Positions 44,088 through 56,240 are shown, numbered from the stretch's first letter. The stretch: DNA of 64,000 nt from Symsagittifera roscoffensis (GCF_963678635.1 NW_026971576.1:62001-126000); one strand, 5' to 3'. The notes: generated by a model not told the origin, from the letters alone. Numbers and translations are program-made.

Positions 44088-46119
44088 ATGTTATTGTTAG
44101 GGTATGTTTTATGTGATGTCTGTATCAACGAGACCTGGAACACACCAGGTACTGAAGGTAACAGCGCTCATTTGTATTATCTTGACAAGATTGCAGGTGG
44201 ACGATCCACCCTGGTGCTAGTTTTTAAATCAAGAACAAAAGAGAACTTCAATGGATCGTTTTTAAAAGATGTGAATGCTATTTTTTCCTGGAAATGGAGC
44301 TGCATGTTGGTGGAACAACCCAAGCTGGGAATAATTTTGGAGGAACGAGTGGTCGAACCCTCCATTCCCGAGCAAAAGGGGCAAGGAAGCTTTTAATGTG
44401 GTTCTTGGTACGGTCCCTTGGAGACCAGCTTAGTGACCATGTGGGAGCTCATGAAGACTTCCTGGTGTCCACACCCGAACGCCGGTTTAATCTGGGACAT
44501 GACGGCCGATGTAACATTGGATTTGGATGATGACGCAAGTCTACACGATTTGGCCATGATACACCATCTGCTGGCCCTGAAAAAACCGAAGCAGAAGAGC
44601 GGACTGTCCACGGAGCCAGCCGAGGGAAATCCATCGAGTGATTGGTTGAGACAGGGCACCTGTCTAAGCCTACAGTAGTGGAATGCATGGACATGTATGT
44701 GGTTCGGGTCATTGTCTGAACACGCTGAGTGCGCAGCATCGCCAACTGGCTCAATTGTGTGGGAGGCTGAGCATGTCGGACAAGAGTGGAATGGAGTTGA
44801 TTGCGGACTGTCATGGAGTAACGGAAGTGAACTTGATCACTGCCTTGGGATTTTACAGTATGACGAGTCCTATAGAATCACTGGAACGCCTAGAGCGTGC
44901 CCATGGGCTAGTGACGTCACTTAGTGTGGAAGTGTTCCCTGGAGCGCTGCAGACTGAGCAAAAGATTGGAGGTTGGCGAGAGGCTCTAGAGAATGAGATG
45001 AATTTGAAAGATAGTGATGCCTATCATAGACCTACTGGTTCGAAATATCTGGGTTGTTCGAGCTCTGCACCATGTTGCAAAAATAGGTACCCTACACACA
45101 TGGTGGTGATGGACGCGAGGACACAGCAGGAGTTGGTCGACCATCTCTTCTCTGTGCCAAAGTGCGTGAGGTTGGCCAGGATGTCGGAAAGGTCATATGA
45201 TTTACTGACGAAGATCATTCGGGCCGTCCCGAAGATATCTTAAGGCGAGTTGCAGGACGTAGTGGGTGAAGAATTCATGAGGTTGAGTGAGGGTAATGTG
45301 AGACAATTCAAGAAGAAGAAGGCGAGTGGAGCGTTACCGACGGAAATCCCCACTATGGATGAAAAAGGACGATGTACACAGGATTATGATGGAAGTGGAA
45401 CCGTTGCTGGGAGTTTCAGGGTATCGGACCCGAAGGAACATATTGATGAACCGTGAGGAGTATCCTTGTCACTGCCTGGCACAGGCGTTATGGTACCCCA
45501 AACGCGGGAATCTGGTGTTAGTGTGGGACGTGGAGGAGTTGTACTCCACGGGGTTGCCCGACCAGAATCAACAAGTGTCAGTCATGGTGGTTTGTGCCAT
45601 GCTGGCGGTGAGATTGTTGGAAGCTAACCCGTGCCAAAGTGAGCAGGAGACGGCCGTGCCGACACCTGAGCAACTAAGAAACGTGATGATGGACCGCAAC
45701 TTAGATATTTTCAGAACCACCTGCAAGGTTCTTAGAATACCCAAAGCCATTGAGAGGATATGGTCAAGACAAAGGTTGATGCCTTGGTTCCGCGCAGTGA
45801 TGACGTCATGATTGTATGAAAGCGCGAAGCGTTATATGTCTAAGAACACGGAAGCATATCAATCCTTTCAGCTGGATATAGGACCGGAGCCTATAAGAGA
45901 GCATTCCTAAGGCACAGAAACGCTGTTACCACGGCGGTGAAGCGAGTAGCTGGAGCGCATTGTATTACTGGAGCCGAAAGGAGAGAGGTCTTACGAGCTG
46001 ACCTAAAACGGAATGTTAGCCTGTGTCTGCACAACAGCATTTGCAGGAACCGGGAGCAAAATTTGAATGTGGACTTGCTACCTTGTTGCAAACCGAGACT
46101 CTTAGAGCAGGAGAGTTGA
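44088..46119 (+). pseudogene. Unrecognised long ORF downstream of Gypsy pol
   Basis: One protein seems spread over several frames: 44088-44678 (frame 3, with TAA at 44394), 44683-45243 (frame 1, with TAA then the same frame to about 45360), 45326-45811 (frame 2), and 45880-46119 (frame 1). Together it would be about 650 residues. Visible text: SAHLYYLDKIAGGRSTLVLV, GMELIADCHGVTEVNLITAL, FPGALQTEQKIGGWREALEN, EYPCHCLAQALWYPKRGNLV, VDLLPCCKPRLLEQES. It is Cys-bearing, with no signal peptide, transmembrane segment or domain I can name. It may be an extra gene of this Gypsy lineage or captured host sequence. Confidence 0.5.
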
Positions 46120-46819
46120 AGCACGGCCCGCAACTCCGTGGACATGCTTGAGAAAGTCATAGAAGACAGTGAGAACGAAGAACAAGGTCAAGAAGCAATG
46201 GAGTGACGAAGACGTGACAAGAGATGAGAGTGAAAACTGAAGAGAGAAGGAGAAAATTTGTTGCAATTGTTAATTGACAATGAAATTTTTAGTTGATGCT
46301 AATTATATATATACATTGAGCATAGGTGGATATATTTACCTATTTAAACCCGACTGAAGTTTTCAACCTGTGTAAGACACGTACTCACTGTGAGGCGACC
46401 TGGTAGGTCTGGGTACGCCACAGAGTTTCTTAGTTTTAATATTGAGGCCGACAGCATAAATAACTGATTATACTTGGTGAGTGACATTAAGTTAATTTTA
46501 ACGGGTGCGTGGCCGTGCACCGTCCGTTACTTTTAATCAAGCAAGAGCGAAAAGAAATTTAATGGCGAGATGACGTAAGTAGTCAGAAAAGAAATGTTGT
46601 CTAGAACACTCCGCATGGTGCAAATTTTGTGAAAATGTTGAAGAGCAGTGAGATTTAGTATGATGCCATTTATGACACGTAGTGAGTTGAGGTGGAGTGG
46701 ATAAATTCCATTTTATGATGCGTTTTGTAAGGTTGGTTATAGAGAACTGGAACACTACTTGATGATAACCCGGTGCGATGCGATCAATGGGGACAATGAC
46801 GGGGACTATCCGGTGAGTA
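46120..46819. other. Gypsy 3' untranslated region
   Basis: No gene. An AT stretch TATATATATACATTGAGC near 46305 and TATTTAAACCCGACTG near 46340 resemble promoter-like text but are not proven. A purine-leaning stretch, GGGGACAATGACGGGG (46790-46805), lies just before the putative LTR start and could hold the polypurine tract. The minus-strand frame at 46537-46896 is regarded as random. Confidence 0.4.
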
Positions 46820-47656
46820 TGTTCTATTCTGCCGGATTGACACAGCGCAACCTTCCGGCACAATACGAGAATTGAATTAGAGGCCTTAACGATCATTTTT
46901 TGGTAAAAAGGAGGGTTACAATAATCAGGGATTTTAAATTTTCAAAAATCCGATTAGTGACGTTACATTTCTGAGAAATGCTGAAACGGCCATTTTGAGC
47001 CAAAAATAGACAAAAACAGAACAACATCAACAGAAATAGTTAAAAACAGTCGACCGAGAACGATAGAAAAAACGAAGCCTCTTATCGTGACGATCACGCA
47101 CGATAAGACAGGTAATTCGAAACGACAGGCGGAAAGGAGGCTTCAGTGGGGAATGAGTGAAGAGCAGTACCCTCCCGTGCCACGAATTGGGGGTAATAAC
47201 GACGTTGTTACAGTGAAATCACGGAAGCGGAGGCTCGTCCCCCCAGAGACAGTATTTAGTGAAGGACTATAAAGAACTGGTTTTAGCTACTCTGATGCCA
47301 TAAACATTTGAGGAGTAGCTAGGAAGAGCAAAGGAGCATCCATCTCCAATGGATTTAATATAGAACTGTCCCCAAAAACAAAATAAAATAGGATATTCGA
47401 GCCGTGTTTTAATAGTAATCACGTAGTCTGAGGATCCGAGACCCAGCTATGTGATTGTGTTCGCATGTGAACGAAAACTGATTAAATGACGGCCTGAAAA
47501 TAGTAACTTTTTACTTAGCCCTAAACAGACCAGAAAATCAACTGACTAGGTCGAGATTGTGAAAAACGAGTACAACCTAGGTAACTAACGCCGGCCAGTC
47601 GTTAATAGGTACCTTTTTTACGCTCTGTCACTGTGTAGTACTTGGGCGAATGTTAC
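46820..47656 (+). repeat. Gypsy 3' LTR
   Basis: About 837 bases from TGTTCTATTCTGCCGG to ...GGGCGAATGTTACA. It matches the inverted LTR at 15747-16634 over its length and the 5' LTR at 21832-22305 over the last part. Homology with the inverted copy can be followed to GCCGGATTGACACAGCG at the start. The LTR begins TG and ends CA. It contains a GC-rich block, GCCTCTTATCGTGACGATCACG (about 47077-47098), which in the inverted copy faces the other way. Confidence 0.65.
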
Positions 47657-47659
47657 ATG

Positions 47660-48567
47660 CGTAATGGGTAAGTCATATGCGTAATCAACTGAAGGTTTTT
47701 GAGTGTTTTGTTGTTTTCTGATTGTTTATATGATAAAAGTTTTGAATGATTGTTTATACACTACATATTTCGAAAAGAATTTGGTTGTTTAATTAACAGT
47801 TGAAAGAATGTTATAATAACTGTTAATACTTTTTTAGTAAGAAATGGTACGCCTATTAAGTTATCTTTGATATCTCTAATGTGGATTTTTGTTTTATGAG
47901 TTTACTATGTACCATAGTTTTTCTTGGTTGGAGGCATAAATCAAGTTTATAATAGTTTTGTAGTCATGGAATTTGTGATGAGGCTATCTTATTAAGAGTA
48001 TCTTGAAATTTTATATTTGGTTCCAAAGAAAGAAATTCATTCCATAATTTGTTCTTTGTATGATTTGATTTTACGCCTGCTTCGATTGCTGGCAAAAATT
48101 TTAGGATGGCAGCCGTGATGGCAGAATTATAGAAATTGACTTTTGATGTAAATGGTCGGATCCTTACAAATGTCTAAACCGTTCATCACAATACTTTTTG
48201 TTGCAGTTGTTCTAGTGTGAACAACTTATGCTATAATTAGAATAAGTACTTCTGTTTGAATTTGATCTTGAGTATTTATTCGCAATTTGACTAATGCAGC
48301 TTTTAGAACGGATTTATCTATTTTGACTATTACAGCTAGAATTTTCTTGATTTGGCAATCTTCCTCTAGACCTTTTGTTGCATGGAGTTTGTGAATTGTT
48401 GTTTTTACAGTTAGATGAAAATGGTTTTCCTAAGCTGTTTTGCCCTGAAATTTTATTTTTGAAATATTTTGGTCTTTTTTAGTTTATTGAGATAAATTTC
48501 AAACTGGTTCTTTGTGTTCTGGTTGTTGTTTTGATTTATTTCGTTGACTTTGTCTACATTCTGCAAT
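47660..48567 (-). repeat. AT-rich G block 2 (truncated)
   Basis: Matches G blocks 1 and 3 from the GTAATCAACTGAAGG word on, through GTACCATAGTTTTTCTTGG and GGAGGCATAAATC. It ends at about 48567 where it is joined to L block 2. It lacks the part of G that codes the DSGSDDY-type minus-strand text. It resumes the array after the Gypsy insertion. Confidence 0.45.
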
Positions 48568-50262
48568 TTACCTTAACTGTTTTTGAAATTTTCTCTGTAA
48601 CAGTGTGTGCAAATGCTTTTCTAGGTGGCTCAATTAGGTGTAAATTTTGATTTAATATTAAATATTAAACAAGGCAAATACTTTCTTTAAATCAACTTCT
48701 TTTTGCCTCTTTTCCATCTGCACGTTTATTGCGGGTTGGTTTTACATATCGTGAGAAGAAGTTTTCCTCTGCTTTTAGTGCTTTATGTCTAGATGTTTGT
48801 AAGGGTGAAGTATGAACTGTTTCATCTGTAACTAATATAGAATCATAAGTATATGTGCGTTTATGGTGTCAAATAAATACAGTTTTTCTATTATTGGGAA
48901 AAATTTTATTCTTGAAGGTGCATACTTTTTTGGTTTGTGTTCTTTTTTATCAATGAAGAAAGTAGTATTTGAATCATCTGTCTATGTGGCTCTTGTTGTG
49001 TGTTGTTTATTTTCTTGAAAAATTTGGTAATAATAAAGGTTTTATTTTCCTGTTTTTCATCTATAGATCTATATCATAGTTTTTCTAACTTTCTAAATAA
49101 AATGGAAAAGTTTTAGTTTAGTTAGTTTTTTGTTCTCAAGTGTTATAACATGTACTGCGTTTTTGCATTCTAGTCGTCATGATGTTCTGTCTTTTAAAAG
49201 AAAAAACTTAAAGTTTTGTGGAACTTCAATTGTCGATTTTTGGGTTAGTGATTCCGGTGTGTTAATTCTAGCGTTGGAGTTCAGTATAAGTAGAGATAGG
49301 GAAATTTCATTATAACTAAATAATAAACTCTGTGATTTGAATTTGTTTTTCGTGTGAAAAAAAACTATTTAAAATTTGTGACTTGTAAAAAAAAACTTGA
49401 GCGGTTTGATCCAAAAACCAAATTTTGTATTCTGGTAGCGAGTAAATTATAGCTGTACATTCTCTCAACTTTACAAAACTTTAGTGCTGCTGGTGTAAAA
49501 AGTTGTGAGCTAGCTGAGATAAAGTTGATTTTATTTGTTCTTTAATGAGATTGATAGAGTGCTGCTGTTTCAAAGTTTGACGCGTCGATTTTTGCATAGA
49601 ATGATTGACTGGGACCAGGTTCTGCTCGCAATATAGTTTTTTTTAACTTTATCTAGTTTTTTATATTCGATGGTCTATTCAAATTAGTTTGCTGGCGTAA
49701 TATGATATAGACGGTTCCTAGGTACGGTGGCATTGTTTGAAAAAAATTACTTCAAAAAAGTAACATTCAAATTGAATCTTGAATTTGCTTTTTATTTGGT
49801 GGTTGTAATTTCAAAATTGCCTCAATTCTTCAATTTGAAAGTGTTCTTACTATACTTTCGATGATATGTCCTTAAAAATTTAAATCTGGCAAGGAAAAAT
49901 TGGGGCTGCTCTTATGTTTTCCGCTTGGAAGATGTGGTGTTTTGTTGTCTAAAATCTGAAACATTCCTGCTTTTGTTGTTGTGGCTGAATCATAACATCG
50001 ACTAAATACGTGATAATTTGTTATTCAGTATTCGTTGTCGGAAAACTTCGCTCAAAATGCAGAAATAACAATTCTTGTAGAACAAAGTATTGTTTTTGTT
50101 TGGCTCACTATTACCATTTGAGTTGTACAGCATGATTGTTCATCTAAGGGTATTTGGTTATATGCACTTTTCAAATCAGCTGTTTTGTATTATTGTCCTT
50201 TGGTTTTTGTGAGTTATACTTGGATTCGTGCTATCGGCTAATTTCATTTCGATTCATCTGTT
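48567..50262 (-). repeat. AT-rich L block 2
   Basis: Same order of landmarks as block 1 (GTGTGCAAATGCTTTTCTAGG, GTTATAACATGTACTGCG, TAATATGATATAGACGG). The core at 49697-49734 is identical to the one at 21272-21309. No gene is recognised on either strand. Confidence 0.45.
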
Positions 50263-52204
50263 AGGTAGCTTACGTAAATTGGGTAGTGTACTATTGTCTT
50301 GTTATAGACTTGCTAATTGTTCAGGTTCTTCTTTGTTTATGTGATGGTGTTGAAAGCTAAACGTTTTCAAATTTTTTGACTCGGTGTATGTTTAGAAATT
50401 TGGAATAGAGTTTAAAATGAGCGTTTTTGTACGTTTTGATTTTAATTAAATTCTTCCTAATAACCCTAAGGGAAATATCATCTGGTATTGCGAATTTTTT
50501 AAAAATATTTTTGCCAATCGACATTATCTGCGTTCGTACTTTTTATGAACTTTATTGATGACGTTGTTACTCTAATAGATTATCAATTGGTCAGTTCGAG
50601 GTCAGACAAGTATAATTTATGCGTAATTTTATTAATGTTTTGATGAATTTAGCAATGAGTAAGTTATATGCGTAATCAACTGAAGGTTTTGAGTGTTTTG
50701 TTTTTTGATTGTTTATATGATAAAAGTTTTGAATGATTGTTTTATATTACAAATTTCGAAAAGAATTTGGTTGTTTGATTAAGCATTGAAAGAATGTTAT
50801 AATAACTGTTAATACATTTTCAGTAAGAAATGGTATGCCTATCAAGTTATCTTTGATATCTGTAATGTGGATTTTTTGTTTAAATAGCTATTTTATGAGT
50901 TTACAAGGTGCCATAATTTTTCTTGGTTGGAGGCATAAATCAAATCTATGCTAGTTTTGTAGTCATTGTAAACTTGGGGGATTTCACAATATCTCTAGGC
51001 AGGTTTTGTTCGCTATTTCACACCGCCGCAATATGTTCCCTTTAAATCAAAAATTGAGAAAATCTACTTTTCAAGCTTTGTGAGAGAAGTGGTATGGTCC
51101 AAACTTTTTGTTGTGATGCCAGAATTTCAGGAATTGACTTTCGAGGTAAAAGGTCGAATCCTTACAATTGTCTAAGCCGTTCATCACAATAAGTTTTGTT
51201 GCGGTTGTTCTAGTGTGAACAATTTCAGCTATAATTAGAATAATTAGTTCTGTTTGAATTTGATCTTGAGTAATCCCATTTTGACTATTGCAGCTATTAA
51301 AACGGATATATCTATTTTGCGTATACAGTAAGACTTTTCTTGATTTGACAATCTTCATCTAGAATTTTTGTTGTATGGAGTTTGTGAATTGTTGTTGTTA
51401 TAGTTAGATGAAAGTGATTTTTCTGAACAGTTTTTGCCCGGAATTTTTCTTTTTGAAACACTTTGGTCTTTTTCAGTTTTTTGATAAAAAAATCTATTTG
51501 GTTCTTTGTGTTCTGGTTGTTGTTCTGATTATTTTCGTTGACTTTTTCTACATTCTGCAATGCTAGGTCTTTCTTTTACATTTTTACCCCTTTTTTGAAT
51601 GAAGCTTTTGCTTTATAACTTGTTCTTCTTGTATATATTAAATGATTTTGTTGTCTTTTCAGCTATTTCAGACTCTTATTCTTGTATGTTCATTATAACA
51701 GAGTGGATTTTTTTAATATAAGAAACGTACTGTTGTTTCAAATTTTCCGGGTCGTCTTGTTTCATTGTTATTTCTACTTGTTCTAATTTGTCTACGAATT
51801 TGCGATAATCTAAGTCAGGTTCGCCAACTTTAAGGGATGTGAGGAGTTTTTCTTTTTGCTATTTTTCTTAATTGTGTAGTTAAAGTAATCATCAGAACCA
51901 CTGTTAGTTAAATAAAGGATGTAAGGCGTTTTTTTTCTTGCTTTTTTCCTAATTGCGTAGTAAAGGAAATCATTAGAATTACTGTCAATTTGTGTTTTTG
52001 TATTCATTATGATTCAAACAAAATTTTTTTGATTATTAGCTTTTCTAATCTTAGGATGATGAACCCAATATTAATGAAGAGTTTGTTTATTGTTTCCGGT
52101 CCTGTGGTTAAAACTGAGATGGCTGTAACAGAAACTAAATAATCTTCAACCGAGTACTCAGAACCTGTTAGTTAGAAAACTTCTCGTGGTTCATTTGATC
52201 TAAT
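50263..52204 (-). repeat. AT-rich G block 3 with decayed gag-like minus-strand frames
   Basis: Homologous to block 1. Minus-strand frames at 51312-51560 (QNVEKVNENNQNNNQNTKNQ, LDEDCQIKK) and 51810-52007 (DSNSNDFLYYAIR, NSGSDDYFNYTIKKNSKKK) keep the same peptides as block 1 with conservative changes. This suggests that the sequence once coded on this strand. Frames are short and shifted. Confidence 0.4.
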
Positions 52205-53655
52205 GGAAGATCCCCACAATTTGCTACGCTTGAAATATTGTTTGATATGTCACGACATTACACAGAACCACATTCACGGAGACCAATGAGGTCAAGGTTG
52301 TGTTGAAAACATTCTATTCAAACAAAACAAATGTGTTCTGTAGGTTGACCTTAACTGTTTTTGAAATTTTTCTCTCAAAAAGTGTGTACAAATGTTTTTC
52401 TAGGTGGCTCAATTAGATCAAGAATGTGTTGAAAACATTCTGTTTAAACAATGCAAACATTTTCTTCAAATGAACTTGTTTTTGCCTCTTCTCTATCTGC
52501 AAGTTTTTTGCGGGTTGGTTTTACATATCGTTAGAAGAAGTTTTCCACTGCTCTTATTGCTGTATTTCTGGATGTTTTTAAGGGCAAAATGTGAACTGTT
52601 TCATCTGTAAATAATATAGAATCATAACTATATATGCGTTTATGGCGTCAATTAAATCCAGTTTTTCTATTATTGGGAAAAATTTTATTGTCGATGATAC
52701 TTTTTTGGCTTGTGTTTTTTTATCCATGAAGAAAGTAGTATATGAATGATCTGTCTATGTGGTTATTTTTGTGTTGTTTTTTTTTCTGCAAAATCTATAT
52801 CATAATAGTTGTTCTGTCTTTCTAATTAAAATGGAAAAGTTCTAGGTTAGTTAGTTGTTTGTTCTGAAGTGTTATAACTTGTACTGCATTTTTGCATTCT
52901 AGTCGTCGTGATGTTATGTCTTTTGATAGAAAAAACTTGAAGTTTTGTGGAATTTCAAAGGTCGGTTTTTGTGTTAACAATTCTGGTATTTTAATTCTGG
53001 TGGTGTTGCAGTTCAATCTATGTGGATATAGGGAAACTTCATTAAAGTTAAATCATATACTCTGTGAATTGGATTTGTTTTTCGTGCAAAAAAAAACTAG
53101 TGGAAGTTTGTGATTTGTAAAAAAAAATTTAAGCGTTCTGATCCAAAAATCAAATTTTGTATTCTGGTTGCGTGTATATTATAGCTGTACACTCTCTCAA
53201 GTTTAGAAAGTCTTAGTTCTGCTTGTGTAAAAAGTTGTGAATTAGCTGAGAGAAAGTCCATTTTATTAAATCTTTAAGGAGATTGATAGAGTGCTGCTGT
53301 TTTAAAGTTTGAAGCGTCGATTTTTGCATAGATTGGTTGTTGGGACAGGTTCGACTCGCAAAAGAGTTTTTTAATTTTATCGAGTTTTTAATGTTCGATT
53401 GTTTTGTTGAGGTAATATGATATAGATGGTTCCTAGGTACGTTGGCATTTTTTGAACAAATTTACTTCAAAAAATTAACATTCAAATTAACTCTTGAATT
53501 TGCTTTTTACTTGGTGGTTTTAGTTTCAAAATTGCAGCAATTCTCGAACTTGAAGTGTTTTTACTGTACTTTCGATTAGATTTCCTAAAAGTTTAAATCT
53601 GCCGAGGAAAAACTGGGGCTGCTCTCATGTCTGTGCTTGTTCAGAAAATTTGTTC
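52205..53655 (-). repeat. AT-rich L block 3
   Basis: Matches blocks 1 and 2 up to about 53640 (GGCTGCTCTCATGT). The shared core at 53412-53449 has two changes. The block is cut near 53655 by what is probably the LTR of the Copia element. Confidence 0.45.
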
Positions 53656-53659
53656 TGAT

Positions 53660-54113
53660 GGTTTTGTAAATAGTTTTCCGTAATTTTTTAGGTACAGGAC
53701 AAAGTACGAGACTAAAAAATTACGGAAAACTTGGAGAGTTGTATTTGGATGCAAAGAATGAACGTCATTCCATATTTTTTTTATACGATTTGATTTTGCC
53801 CTGAATTATGTCAAAAACCTATTTTTTGTATCTTGAAATGGAAAGTTTATAAAAACACCATTCTATGAATGAGGACTTTATTATAATAAAACGTCTCGAT
53901 GTTTAAAGATAACAAAAAAAAATTTGTTATCTTTTTTTTTTCCATGAAAGTGGTCAAAATAAATACACATTTGCTTAACCACATTAATTTTGATGTCATT
54001 TAAAAATTTAATTTTGTTTCACTCCTTTCTCGAATATAGCAGTTACAGTTTCGTCTTTTGGTTCTAAGCAAACGTGTCTGAAAATAGACCAATCACACAC
54101 GAGTTTTTCAACA
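53660..54113 (-). repeat. Copia 3' LTR (boundary well supported on one side)
   Basis: On the minus strand, TTTTGAGGGGGAG (plus positions 54114-54126) is followed by TGTTGAA, a classic Copia polypurine tract and LTR start. The LTR end near 53660 is only guessed. It includes a perfect 20-bp hairpin (53672-53691 with 53712-53731) and a GATAAC...GTTATC hairpin near 53909. Confidence 0.55.
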
Positions 54114-54348
54114 CTCCCCCTCAAAAGGCACTTCCAAAGAGTAGCTTCCATATCTGCACAAAAGGAACACGTGGAAGTCCTTTTGTCAGAACATCCGCAA
54201 CCATAACTGCAGTAGGAAGATATTTTAACATCATCTTACCAGAGCAAATTTGTTCTCGAACAAAGTACGAAGTATCGAGCTTGATTCATGAGATACACAG
54301 ATTGCTCCTTGGTTGTCACTAAACAAAATAGGGAGAGTAGTTTTATAG

Positions 54349-54849
54349 TTAACACTCCGAAAAACATGTTTCAGGAACAAAACTTCCAAGCCACGGCCGA
54401 TGAAGCCATATATTCCGATTCACAAGTAGATAATGATACCGAACGTTGCTTAGCAGTTCACCAAAATACCGGTGAGTCGAGTCTGACTCCTTTAATTTAA
54501 TAACCATGCCAGATACGGTTTTTCTGGTCTTTACGTCGCTTGCCCAATCGGCAGTCTTGTACGCAAAATCACCTAGAACTTTTTCATGTCGTGAATAGGA
54601 AAGGAAATAATTCGAGCCCTTTAAATAGCGTAGTACTTTTTTTGCTGCAATAAAATCATGTACTGTTGGACTTTTGCACTCTTGAGAGAGAAAGTTTACT
54701 GCAAAAGCAATATCAGGCCTAGTTGTTACATCTAAATACAATAATACCCCCACTAACTGCTGAAAAAGGGAACGATCTGTTAGACTTTTATCATCAGTTG
54801 CATTTTTAGATGTAACCACAGGTTCATAAACCGGTTTGCAATTTTGCAT
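54349..54849 (-). pseudogene. Copia RNase H
   Basis: A 166-codon frame: LVGVLLYLDVTTRPDIAFAV (the end of RT and start of RNase H in Copia), HDFIAAKKVLRYLKGS, and YKTADWASDVKTRKTVSGMV, in which relatives have DADWAGD..RKSTSG. The catalytic aspartates are partly changed (first D to T). Joined in order to the RT frame just above it on this strand. The later frame end is lost by shift. Confidence 0.75.
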
Positions 54850-54876
54850 ATTCCACTTTTCGATTAAACGTTTGAC

Positions 54877-55515
54877 CTATCTTTCTTGAGAAAGTATTAT
54901 ACGTTTTTCACCAACGTGAGTTCTTATTCCCAAAAACAATCCGGGAACACACTTATCTTCAATACGGATCCCCTTACCAAGATTGGCAACCAGATCTTGC
55001 ACTGAAATTTTGTCAATATCAAAAATTATCGGGTCATCAACATACACAGCAATGAAACTCATTTTCTTAGGATGATTAAAAAAACAGGTGTCTACAGAGC
55101 TTCTTAAGTAACCAAGTTCCAATAAAATTTTTGTTAGAAACTGATTCCAAGCTGGAGTAGCTTGATTTAAACCGTAAATACATTTATTGAGCTTGCATAC
55201 ATCACGTTTAACAGACTCAAAACCACGAGTTTGCTCAATGAAATTTTCATTCTTTAAAGTAGAATTTAAAAAAGCTGTTTTGACATCAATTTGTCGCATT
55301 TTCAGAACATGTTGTACTGCAATGGCAAATAATGAGCGAATAGCTGTTATACTAAGAGTAGGTGAAAAAGTATCCGTATAATTTTGCCCATAAACTTGAC
55401 TAAATCCCTTAGCCACATAACGTGCCTTATATTGTTCAATTGAAACATAGCTTTTACGCTTTATATCAACAACCCACTTGCCTTTCGTTAATGGTTTTCC
55501 AGAAAGTAAAATCAA
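54877..55515 (-). pseudogene. Copia reverse transcriptase
   Basis: A 212-codon frame with QYKARYVAKGFSQVYGQNY, TLSITAIRSLFAIAVQHVLK, IDVKTAFLNSTLKNENFIEQ, KCIYGLNQATPAWNQF, and FIAVYVDDPIIF, the YVDD catalytic motif intact. IEDKCVPGLFLGIR and RIILSQER follow. Relatives have a further N-terminal part; here the frame starts inside it. RT motifs are intact in this frame, but the separate frames make the polyprotein non-functional. Confidence 0.85.
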
Positions 55516-56240
55516 AAGATCCCATATTTTTTTTCTACAAGACTTTTGAATTCATTTTGCATTGCAGCTTGCCATTTTTCAGCATCAGTGGAATATTGCC
55601 TTTGACGCTAGCAGCGATTGCAGAATCACAGTTTTTATCAGTAGAAAAATCATAATCGTAGTGCCATGCAGGTCTTCGAATCATCCGACCAGTACCATTA
55701 ATTGTAGGAATGTCAAGTCCTAAAGCAGTAAAATGTTCTTCATTACTCACAGATTGTTCTCTTGACTTGGATGAGGTAGAACGTTTTGGTAAAAATTGTA
55801 TAGAACTGTCAGGATGGGGGAAAAAACATTTTGCAGATTGTCTGCAGTTGGAGTGTGAGGAGAAGACTCAATGGTATCAGATATATCAATTTCATCGTGG
55901 TTTGTGTAATTTTCACATGTATCTTAAGTAGATTGGAGTATCTTGAATCTCCAATTGTTCATTATGAGGACCAGATGCTGAAGATACTCTTTGAGAAGTA
56001 TCAGTAGTTGTAGAAGTAGCTCCCCTGTCGGTGATAACGGCTGTTCAAGAGTAGGCAATACTCCATTTGCATCAGTTGCTCTTGTTTGTGCATTATTGAC
56101 CCCCATTGAATCTGTGACAGCCCCCACTGAATCATTGTCCGGAAAAAGCATAACAATAGCAGGCCTTGATCCGTTATCGAGACCTGGCAACTGATCTTCG
56201 TGAAATGTCACTTTCCGTGAGCGATAAAAATTCTTTTTCA
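55516..56240 (-). pseudogene. Copia linker between integrase and RT
   Basis: Variable, low-similarity region on the minus strand with short frames such as 55535-55750 and 55924-56241 (FYRSRKVTFHEDQLPG is the usual R.V.F.E segment after the Copia integrase). The rest is acidic/Ser-rich with shifts. No separate gene. Confidence 0.5.

Larger units (their letters stand above)
21832..47656 (+). mobile_element. Ty3/Gypsy retrotransposon with fourfold gag region and extra 3' ORFs
   Basis: A 25.8-kb + strand element with a truncated 5' LTR and a full 3' LTR. Domain order is gag, CCHC boxes, aspartic protease, RT, RNase H, linker, integrase, which is the Gypsy order (integrase last). Its bulk comes from tandem copies of leader plus gag. 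Downstream of pol there are a macrodomain-like frame and a long unknown ORF, which is unusual. Every gene has stops or frameshifts. The left flank is the end of AT-rich block L1 and the right flank is the start of block G2. About 390 bases expected between them (compare 50262-50650) are absent, so the insertion or a later deletion removed target DNA. Confidence 0.85.

Noticed and set aside
46537-46896. 119-codon minus-strand frame near the Gypsy 3' LTR
   Set aside because: Runs into the LTR, has no recognisable motif and is not supported by the homologous LTR copies.
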